Translations under genes and position numbers: made by a program | From: Shewanella surugensis | Lineage (GTDB): Bacteria; Pseudomonadota; Gammaproteobacteria; Enterobacterales; Shewanellaceae | Length of the DNA stretch: 63,787 nt | Assembly (NCBI RefSeq): GCF_023284005.1 | Contig: NZ_JAKIKS010000016.1 | Coordinates: 1-63,787, forward strand | Reading direction: 5' to 3' | In this document: piece by piece, positions 57,451 through 63,787 of the stretch | Numbering within the stretch: the stretch's first letter is position 1 | Layout: each line of letters begins with the position of its first letter | Notes under the pieces: generated by a model | What the model saw: the letters and a program-made list of their open reading frames with translations, nothing else | What the model was told of the DNA's origin: nothing | Databases searched by the model: none

Positions 57451-58686
57451 ATGTCTTGGGATCAAGTTTGGATTGACATCAATATCGCAACCATGGATCC
57501 AACCTCAACAATACCCTATGGTGCTATCACTCAAGGCGCCATGGCGATTAAAGAGGGTAAAATTGCTTGGATAGGGGAACGTAAAGATTTACCCAAATTT
57601 GATACTTTATCGACCCCCATTTATCGTGGTAAAGGTGGCTGGATCACCCCAGGTATTATCGATGCGCACACCCATCTTGTATTTGCTGGTAATCGAGCTC
57701 ACGAGTTTGAACAGAGACTAGAAGGCATGAGTTATGAAGATATCGCCCTCGCTGGCGGCGGGATCCTTTCCACTGTTAATGCCTGTCGAGAAGCCAGTGA
57801 AGCTGAACTGTTTGAATTAGGCAGGCAACGCCTCAACGCATTAGCACGCGAAGGGGTCACAACCGTTGAAATTAAATCAGGTTATGGCCTCGATACTGAA
57901 ACCGAACTCAAACTACTACGCGTAGCAAGGGCATTAGGTGAGCATCATCATATCGATGTAAAAACCACTTTTTTAGGGGCTCATGCCATCGCCACTGAAT
58001 ACCAAGGAAGAGCCGATGATTACATTGATTTAGTCATTAATGACATGCTACCTAAAGTCATCAAAGATAACTTAGCCGATGCCGTTGATGTCTTCTGTGA
58101 ACATATTGCTTTTAATCACGCGCAAACCAAACAAGTGCTTACAGCAGCAAAAGCAGCCGGATTAAATATAAAATTACATGCGGAGCAGCTCTCTAATCTA
58201 GGAGGATCAGCCATGGCGGCAAAATTGGGGGCATTATCAGTTGATCATATTGAATTTATTAGTGAAGAAAGTATCAAAGTATTAAGTCAATATGGCACTT
58301 GCGCCACCTTATTACCCGGTGCTTATTACAGTTTACGGGAAACTCAGCTACCCCCAATAGCGCTCCTGCGTCAATACAAGATCCCGATGGTCGTTGCCAG
58401 TGATTATAACCCCGGATCATCGCCTATCTGCTCAAGTTTACTCATGCTGAATATGAGTTGCATTTTGTTTAAGCTCACCCCAGAAGAAGCATTACAAGGC
58501 ATGACCATCAATGCAGCCAAAGCCTTAGGTATTGCAGACAATGTCGGTAGCCTTGAAATAGGAAAAGTCGCCGATTTTTGTTTATGGGATATCAATACGC
58601 CCGCTCAACTTGCTTACACATATGGCGTTAATGCATGCCAACAAGTCGTAAAATCCGGCCGAGTCATCCCACAAAAAGATCGCTAA
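57451..58686 (+). CDS. hutI: Imidazolonepropionase HutI
   Basis: HutI opens imidazolone propionate to N-formimino-glutamate. The 411-residue amidohydrolase has the metal motif DAHTHLVFAGNRAHEF, the HAEQLSNLGGSAMAAKLGALSVDHIE block and ASDYNPGSSP. The AAGGAAC ribosome site lies before the ATG. It is divergent from hutC, controlled by the palindrome. The last steps (HutG or HutF) are not in the window. Confidence 0.96.
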   Translation: MSWDQVWIDINIATMDPTSTIPYGAITQGAMAIKEGKIAWIGERKDLPKFDTLSTPIYRGKGGWITPGIIDAHTHLVFAGNRAHEFEQRLEGMSYEDIALAGGGILSTVNACREASEAELFELGRQRLNALAREGVTTVEIKSGYGLDTETELKLLRVARALGEHHHIDVKTTFLGAHAIATEYQGRADDYIDLVINDMLPKVIKDNLADAVDVFCEHIAFNHAQTKQVLTAAKAAGLNIKLHAEQLSNLGGSAMAAKLGALSVDHIEFISEESIKVLSQYGTCATLLPGAYYSLRETQLPPIALLRQYKIPMVVASDYNPGSSPICSSLLMLNMSCILFKLTPEEALQGMTINAAKALGIADNVGSLEIGKVADFCLWDINTPAQLAYTYGVNACQQVVKSGRVIPQKDR

Positions 58687-58699
58687 AAAGACAGACAAT

Positions 58700-58727
58700 G
58701 AATAGACAGCGTAAACGCTGCCTATTC
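58700..58727. terminator. Hairpin between hutI and the carbonic anhydrase gene
   Basis: GAATAG-A-CAGCGT pairs with ACGCTG-C-CTATTC, a nearly perfect 13-bp stem with a 2-nt loop. No T run follows on either strand. Convergent genes flank it. Confidence 0.55.
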
Positions 58728-58740
58728 CCGATCACCACCA

Positions 58741-59646
58741 TTATTGACTCGATAATATTGGCCGGCTATTTAAGGGTTGTAGTGGTCTATTATTGTGGTT
58801 CATTACTTTTTTAAAATCATCAACTTGCCATTGAGAGACACTAATCGGCTCATGAAAAACATACCAAATCACATTGCGTGTACAAGGCGGCGTCGTAAAC
58901 GATCCTTGAAAAGTATAATACCCTCGCTTAGTCGGTAATAACCCAGAAAAGTCAGAGTTAAGAGAGCGAATATCATTTTTCTGCCCACGGTAAGTCGGCA
59001 TATGTTCCCATAAGGTACGAATAATGGGATTTTCCGCGCCTATATTTAAAAATACCGCCACCACAGCAAACTGTGTCGCTGCTCCCTCATAAACTAAATG
59101 CAACTCCATTGGATAATGTTGGCTATTGACCACATTTTCGCTCGGGCTATGAAAATGAAATTGCGCCAATCGATATTCCTTATCATCTACAACTAATGTA
59201 TCTTGCTTGGCATTATACTCAATTTCCACAGCGCGACTATTTGCCAGCTGCCCTTTTTCGTTATAGTCTAACGTGATACTTTTCCCTTGATTTTCACTGG
59301 GATCATCACTAAATACCACCTCGACAGTATGACCATTATCTTCAATATCAGTAGGCTCTCTCGAGAAGGTGAAACGCAATGCAGGTAGAGATGTTACTTT
59401 GACTGATTTAGGATCGATATTAATCGGGGATTGATCGCCACCTAATTCACATTGGGGATAGTCTTTCCCCCAATGTTCAGGTGAGCTTTCACCCACATAT
59501 CCCCAAAAAATATCTTTTGTCTTACTTAGAGAGTTTGTCTCTTTCGGGGGCTCCTTTGAACAGGAAACCAAGCCTAATACTGCAAAAATAATGACAAAGA
59601 ACTTCATGATAGGCAAAGCAGTCACTTGATTATATAACCAGCTCAT
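58741..59646 (-). CDS. Alpha-type carbonic anhydrase, lipoprotein
   Basis: The 301-residue enzyme hydrates CO2 in the periplasm. The ATG at 59646 has GGAGG five nucleotides upstream. A lipobox GLVSC (C29) follows a hydrophobic segment, so it should be membrane-anchored. The zinc ligands are visible: HFHSPSE (H164, H166) and ELHLV (H183). The start FWGYVGESSPEHWGKDYPQCELGGDQSPINI is typical. Earlier in-frame ATGs to 59715 are not supported. Confidence 0.92.
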   Translation of the reverse strand: MSWLYNQVTALPIMKFFVIIFAVLGLVSCSKEPPKETNSLSKTKDIFWGYVGESSPEHWGKDYPQCELGGDQSPINIDPKSVKVTSLPALRFTFSREPTDIEDNGHTVEVVFSDDPSENQGKSITLDYNEKGQLANSRAVEIEYNAKQDTLVVDDKEYRLAQFHFHSPSENVVNSQHYPMELHLVYEGAATQFAVVAVFLNIGAENPIIRTLWEHMPTYRGQKNDIRSLNSDFSGLLPTKRGYYTFQGSFTTPPCTRNVIWYVFHEPISVSQWQVDDFKKVMNHNNRPLQPLNSRPILSSQ

Positions 59647-59813
59647 AGGCCCTCCATAGAATAAGTAGTTGTAAAATCCATCCTCACTCATTAGCCCTAT
59701 CATTGTAGATGACAAAAGCCAAATGTACCCAACTCACCCCAAATGGCATTAGTACAAATAACAGCTAAGCTCAAGAATAACGAAACAGTGTAAACTTTGA
59801 GAATATCATCAGC

Positions 59814-61277
59814 ATGCAAGTGAACAAGCGAACGCCTTCTGTCGCCATCATAGGTGCAGGTATGACGGGTATTATGTTAGCCATAAAGCTGTGTAAAATG
59901 GGCATAAAAAAAATAACTATAATAGAAAAAAAAGAACAGCCCGGAGGCACATGGCGAGAAAATACTTATCCCGGTGTCGCCTGTGACGTTCCTTCACATA
60001 TGTATTGTTACTCCTTCGCTCCCAATCCTAACTGGAGTCATTTATTTGCCCCAGGAAAAGAAATATTAGCGTATTTTAATCGCGTTTTTATCGAATATGA
60101 ATTAGCCCAATATACACGCTTCAATGAAACAGTGACTCAATGTATTTATAAAGACAGTCAATGGCACATAACAACCAACACAGAGCATAATCTCACCGTT
60201 GATTTTTTATTTTCTGCGACAGGGATCCTTCATCAGCCCATGCTACCGAACATATCCGGTAAAGAAGTATTTTCAGGAATAAGCATGCACTCTGCACAGT
60301 GGGATCACGAAGTCTCATTAACAGGAAAAAAAATTGGTGTGATAGGCACAGGTTCTAGCGCTGCCCAGCTCATTCCAGAACTCATCAAACAGAATAATAC
60401 CCAAGTGACTGTTTTTCAGCGTACACCCGCTTGGATGTTGGGGATCAAAAACAAACCCTATAATGAACAACAAAAACAACACTATCGAAATCATCCTCTG
60501 CGCACAAAAATAGTCAATAAAATCTTATTATATTTATGCGCAAAATTAACCACAGCCTTGACAAAAAACAGCTTTATTCACAAAAAAATCATTCAATTTT
60601 TCACTCATCAGTCTATCTCATATGTAAAAAAAACCATTCAAGACAAAAAATTACAAAAAAAACTCATTCCTACATATACACTAGGCTGCAAGCGGCTAGT
60701 CATCAACGCAACCTACTACGATGCATTAAATAAGCCCAACGCAACACTAGAAACACAACCTATAGAGACTGTTGTTCATCAAGGGATCCGGACTCAAGAC
60801 GGGCAAATCCACAAGCTAGACGTAATTATTTACGCGACCGGATTCAATCCCTTCGCCTATATGCACCCGATGACCCTTATTGGTCGTAATGGAGTCAATA
60901 TTGAAGATGTTTGGAACAAAAAAATACAGGCTTATCGCTCATTATGTATCCCCAATTTTCCAAATTTTTTTCTGATGCTAGGACCACATTCACCTATTGC
61001 GAATTATTCAATGATAGAGATAAGTGAAAAACAAGCCAATTGGGCCATCAACTTAATTAAGTCATGGCAACACCATAAACTCGACATCATTGAAGCGAAA
61101 CCCGAAGCCATGAAAGTGTGGTGCGAAATGTTAAATAAAAAAAAGCATAATACCGTCTGGGCCAGTGGCTGTCAGAGTTGGTATTTAGACAAAGATGGCG
61201 ATCCAATCACTTGGCCAGATACTTGGACAAATTGGGTCGCATTAATGCGACAACCCAATTTAAAAGACTTTCGATAA
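59814..61277 (+). CDS. Baeyer-Villiger-type flavin monooxygenase
   Basis: The 487-residue flavoprotein has two dinucleotide-binding motifs, GAGMTGIMLA (about 15-24) and IGTGSSAAQL (about 178-187). Between them is FSGISMHSAQWD, close to the BVMO fingerprint FxGxxxHxxxW. Such enzymes use NADPH and O2 to insert oxygen next to ketones, but specificity cannot be told. Its A-rich codon use and lysine-rich middle part differ from the neighbouring hut genes. It stands between the carbonic anhydrase (divergent) and moeB (convergent). No RBS is obvious. Confidence 0.85.
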   Translation: MQVNKRTPSVAIIGAGMTGIMLAIKLCKMGIKKITIIEKKEQPGGTWRENTYPGVACDVPSHMYCYSFAPNPNWSHLFAPGKEILAYFNRVFIEYELAQYTRFNETVTQCIYKDSQWHITTNTEHNLTVDFLFSATGILHQPMLPNISGKEVFSGISMHSAQWDHEVSLTGKKIGVIGTGSSAAQLIPELIKQNNTQVTVFQRTPAWMLGIKNKPYNEQQKQHYRNHPLRTKIVNKILLYLCAKLTTALTKNSFIHKKIIQFFTHQSISYVKKTIQDKKLQKKLIPTYTLGCKRLVINATYYDALNKPNATLETQPIETVVHQGIRTQDGQIHKLDVIIYATGFNPFAYMHPMTLIGRNGVNIEDVWNKKIQAYRSLCIPNFPNFFLMLGPHSPIANYSMIEISEKQANWAINLIKSWQHHKLDIIEAKPEAMKVWCEMLNKKKHNTVWASGCQSWYLDKDGDPITWPDTWTNWVALMRQPNLKDFR

Positions 61278-61288
61278 AAAGTGATCAC

Positions 61289-62086
61289 TCATCCACCACA
61301 TACACTGCAATGAGCTTGTTTTAATAACTTCATTTCTCGACATTCCATCGTCATTGCATCGAAAAACAACAAACGCCCCACAAGATCTTTACCGATATCA
61401 AGCAGTAACTTAATGGATTCAAGGGCTTGCATAGATCCAATAATACCCACAACTGGGGCAAGTATTCCTGATTCAACACAGCTTAACACTTGCTCACCAA
61501 ACAACTGACTAAAACAACGATAACAGGGGGTGTTTTCTTTGTAGTTAAAAACAGTGATCATGCCTTCCATACGAATGGCTGCAGCTGACACTAACGGAAC
61601 GTTATGAATAAAACAGGCCTGATTAACTTGCTCTCTCACCGACACATTATCGGTGCAATCAATAACAAGATCATGTTCATCAATTATTGACTTCATTTTC
61701 TCATCATCTAATTGCCTTGCTATGGTATTAATATGGATATAGGGATTTAATTTAGCCAAAGTTTGTTTGGCTGAATCAACTTTCAATTCATTAATATTAC
61801 TATCGCAATGTAAGATCTGCCTTTGTAAATTAGACTCGCTGACAACATCAAAATCAATCAAGGTTAAATGACCCACGCCTGCCACGGCTAGGTATTGACT
61901 CGCCGCACAACCTAAGCCCCCAAGGCCAATGACTAAGATTTTGGCCTGTTTGAGCTTTTCTTGCCCTTCAATATCTACTGCCTTGATAGCAATTTGACGA
62001 TCATACCGAAGTAATTCAGCATCAGATAACTCGTCTTGATTATCACAATGAGCAACTCGCGTCTTATCATTCAAGCTTGGCATCAA
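61289..62086 (-). CDS. moeB: Molybdopterin-synthase adenylyltransferase MoeB
   Basis: MoeB activates MoaD's C-terminus with ATP for sulfur transfer. The 265-residue protein has the GLGGLGCAASQYLAVAGVG nucleotide loop, the catalytic-region DCTDN, and the zinc cysteines CYRC and CSVC near the C-terminus. It lies two nucleotides after moeA, the standard moeA-moeB operon order. Its cysteine-rich tail matches MoeB, not ThiF alone. Confidence 0.94.
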   Translation of the reverse strand: MMPSLNDKTRVAHCDNQDELSDAELLRYDRQIAIKAVDIEGQEKLKQAKILVIGLGGLGCAASQYLAVAGVGHLTLIDFDVVSESNLQRQILHCDSNINELKVDSAKQTLAKLNPYIHINTIARQLDDEKMKSIIDEHDLVIDCTDNVSVREQVNQACFIHNVPLVSAAAIRMEGMITVFNYKENTPCYRCFSQLFGEQVLSCVESGILAPVVGIIGSMQALESIKLLLDIGKDLVGRLLFFDAMTMECREMKLLKQAHCSVCGG

Positions 62087-62088
62087 GT

Positions 62089-63333
62089 CTAATCCAATAC
62101 GCTGTTAAAAGGCTCAACAGTCACCACTGATTCCAAAGGAAGATTGCCTTGTTGCAGGGGTAAAATCACAAAACAATTGGCCAACGTCATGGACGTCAGC
62201 ATACCTGAGCCTTGGGCGCCACTCATACGCACTTCGGCCTCCCCTTTTTCGTTATAACTCAGTATGCCTCGCTGGTATTCAACACGACCAGGCGCTTTTC
62301 TGATCTCACCCTTTAGTGTCGCTTGTAAGGTCACTAATTGACGTTGAGGCTGGCCTTGCATTTTCACTATCAACGGCCAGACTAATTTATAAAACGTCAC
62401 CATAGAAGAAACAGGGTTTCCAGGAAGACCACAAAATACGGCATTATGTAAATGACCAAAAGCAAAAGGTTTTCCAGGCTTTATCGCCAGCCTCCAAAAG
62501 GTAATTTCTCCCTCTTCTTCCAAAATCTGTTTAATATAGTCCGCATCCCCCACAGACACTCCACCAGATGTTAAAACCATATCCGCTTCTTTCGCTGCTT
62601 GATGAAAAGCCGCCCTTATCGCTTCTGGATCGTCAGGAACAATGCCTAAATCTATCCAATCAAGATTCGCTCGGCTCAATAAACCTTGAATACTATAACG
62701 ATTGGAGTCATAAATTTGCCCTGTGGCTAATGATGTACTTACAGGCTGTAATTCATCTCCTGTTGAAAAAAAGGCAACTTTAACTTTTCGCTTAACCTCT
62801 ACTTTATCAATTCCTATGGTTGCAAGCACGCCCATCTCTGCTGCGCGGATCAATGTACCCGCTGCTAGCACTTGCGTATCGGCAAGCAATTCTTCACCTT
62901 GCTTTCGAATACAGGCCCCTTTTAGTTTTGGCGCCTCAATAAAGACTTTATTTTCCTTAGTAATAACCTTTTCTTGCATTTGTACCGTATCAAAACCACT
63001 CGGTACCTGCGCTCCGGTCATGATCCGAATGCAAGTTCCCGCTAAACACGCCCCTAAATAAGGCTTCCCAGCAAACGACTCCCCGGCTAAAGAGAGTCCA
63101 TCAAAAACAGGTACATCATCAAAATTAAAGGCGTAACCATCCATTGCAGAGTTGTCAAACGGAGGTAAATCAATACTTGATGCCACATTATTTGCCAATA
63201 CACGTCCAAATGAATCACTCAAAGCCAGCCGCTCAACTTCAGCTATCACAGGCACTTGATCTAATAACTGTAAAATAGCCTGATCTGGATGCATTAAACT
63301 AGGTTGAGCACAAGGGTCATGAATGGTGGACAT
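62089..63333 (-). CDS. moeA: Molybdopterin molybdenumtransferase MoeA
   Basis: MoeA inserts molybdate into adenylated molybdopterin. The 414-residue protein has the start loop LPPFDNSAMDGYAF, the GDELQPVSTSL motif and the TSGGVSVGDADYIK region with FCGLPGNPVSSMVTF. All match MoeA. It starts the moeA-moeB operon. An FNR/EtrA-like palindrome lies 87-100 bp upstream. Works with Mog at 32.8 kb. Confidence 0.95.
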   Translation of the reverse strand: MSTIHDPCAQPSLMHPDQAILQLLDQVPVIAEVERLALSDSFGRVLANNVASSIDLPPFDNSAMDGYAFNFDDVPVFDGLSLAGESFAGKPYLGACLAGTCIRIMTGAQVPSGFDTVQMQEKVITKENKVFIEAPKLKGACIRKQGEELLADTQVLAAGTLIRAAEMGVLATIGIDKVEVKRKVKVAFFSTGDELQPVSTSLATGQIYDSNRYSIQGLLSRANLDWIDLGIVPDDPEAIRAAFHQAAKEADMVLTSGGVSVGDADYIKQILEEEGEITFWRLAIKPGKPFAFGHLHNAVFCGLPGNPVSSMVTFYKLVWPLIVKMQGQPQRQLVTLQATLKGEIRKAPGRVEYQRGILSYNEKGEAEVRMSGAQGSGMLTSMTLANCFVILPLQQGNLPLESVVTVEPFNSVLD

Positions 63334-63419
63334 TTGTCTATCCTTGAAAGTAAGAGCAATATGAGAAAAGTATTATACCCAAGCTCTCCTAAAATGCGAT
63401 CATTGCCTTAGCGATCCCA

Positions 63420-63433
63420 TTGACCTAGATCAA
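63420..63433. promoter_or_regulatory. FNR/EtrA-like site upstream of moeA
   Basis: TTGACCTAGATCAA differs from the FNR/EtrA consensus TTGATnnnnATCAA at one position. It lies 87-100 bp before the moeA start on the minus strand, a distance that allows activation. It overlaps the 3' end of the argP-like remnant. Confidence 0.6.
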
Positions 63434-63612
63434 TCTTTGCTGACCGATGTTAAGATGGCATTTGATAACGGCTTATAACCCCTTCTAACGGCAGCCCATC
63501 GATGTCAATATAAGATCTGAGTCAATCCCGTTTGAGGTAAAATATTCACTAACTCTCCGCTTGCTAACTCCTCTTCAATTTGCAATCCAGGAATTAAACC
63601 GTAAGCCGCGCC
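63430..63612 (-). pseudogene. LysR-family (ArgP/IciA-like) C-terminal remnant
   Basis: In one minus frame the sequence reads GAAYGLIPGLQIEEELASG, ELVNILPQTGLTQILY, a TGA stop (63507-63505), then HRWAAVRRGYKPLSNAI to a final stop at 63430. ArgP has GL-YGMIPELQI-EELASGELV and LYWHR at these positions, so the TGA replaces the Trp codon of LYWH. A further stop (TAA) precedes the first glycine. The rest of the gene is missing, replaced on its 5' side by the IS30-type element. Only the C-terminal part, which is not the DNA-binding domain, remains here. Confidence 0.75.
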
Positions 63613-63679
63613 TTACTTTACAAGAAACAAAATAGGCAGATTGATCGACATCGGTGTCGCCAGTGTAATGTGGTTTATC

Positions 63680-63787
63680 CTAGATCTCAGCAATAAGCGA
63701 CACACGTTTACCTGTTAAAAACTCATAAGGACTGAGAAAGTTTAACGCCTTTCTTGGCCTCATGTTAATTAAAAATTCAGCATTGGC
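63680..63787 (-). mobile_element. IS30-family transposase, C-terminal end (runs off the window)
   Basis: The frame from the window edge to the stop at 63680 reads 35 residues including NMRPRKALNFLSPYEFL. Its NxRPRKxLxFxxPYE pattern is the end of IS30-family DDE transposases. The gene continues beyond the window. The insertion sequence's right terminal repeat must lie in 63613-63679, but its boundary cannot be fixed without the left end. Confidence 0.8.

Overview
The window reads as a chromosomal segment of an AT-rich, probably cold-adapted or marine Shewanella. The supporting signs are a complete gspC-N type II secretion operon next to hslR-hslO-pckA, a divergent fabR/desaturase pair, a selD-mnmH pair, a Shewanella-style sucrose cluster (LacI regulator, sucrose phosphorylase, MFS permease, fructokinase remnant), a hut cluster with a divergent hutI, and a 16S rRNA 5' end of gammaproteobacterial type. 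No complete prophage, CRISPR array or conjugative element was seen. The genus call is inferred from gene content, not from a database match.

Layout. (1) 1-2.3 kb: the 5' end of a 16S rRNA gene on the minus strand with its P1 promoter and boxA, then a membrane-anchored RRM protein and murI. (2) 2.3-10.9 kb: trmA, fabR with a divergent acyl desaturase and a likely shared operator, selD-mnmH, an LplT-like MFS protein, cysQ and nudE. (3) 11.0-23.0 kb: gspC, D, E, F, G, H, I, J, K, L, M, N, all on the minus strand, with an apparent intrinsic terminator between gspC and gspD. (4) 23.3-33.4 kb: heat-shock genes hslR-hslO, pckA, an intergenic stretch with a large imperfect hairpin, a di-haem peroxidase, a lipoprotein with DGSG repeats, a PAP2 phosphatase, two hotdog thioesterases, a long-chain acyl-CoA synthetase and mog. 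(5) 33.4-37.9 kb: the sucrose locus, whose fructokinase gene has lost its 5' two thirds. (6) 38-50.8 kb: rlmF, a FliL-like protein, ubiC, an exported M6 metalloprotease, a frameshifted yhgN/marC gene, a ZIP-like membrane protein, a TANGO2/NRDE protein, an acyltransferase, a LysE exporter, a YbdG-type MscS channel and a DUF3157 protein. (7) 51.0-53.2 kb: a tandem pair of DUF2235 alpha/beta hydrolases. (8) 53.2-58.7 kb: hutH-hutU, hutC and divergent hutI with a perfect HutC-type palindrome. (9) 58.7-63.8 kb: an alpha carbonic anhydrase lipoprotein, a BVMO-like flavoprotein, moeA-moeB with an FNR/EtrA-like site upstream, then an argP-like pseudogene next to the end of an IS30-family transposase at the window edge.

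How the parts fit. T2SS can export proteins such as the M6 protease. Sucrose phosphorylase plus permease would give glucose-1-phosphate and fructose, but the local fructokinase is broken. HutH, HutU and HutI take histidine to formiminoglutamate, and the last step is not encoded here. Mog, MoeA and MoeB serve molybdenum cofactor and sulfur-carrier chemistry. Nothing seen amounts to a clearly new multi-gene system. The least explained items are the tandem DUF2235 hydrolases, the membrane-anchored RRM protein next to an rRNA operon, and the 26.3-26.8 kb palindromic intergenic element. Several genes show recent decay: scrK, yhgN and the argP-like gene.
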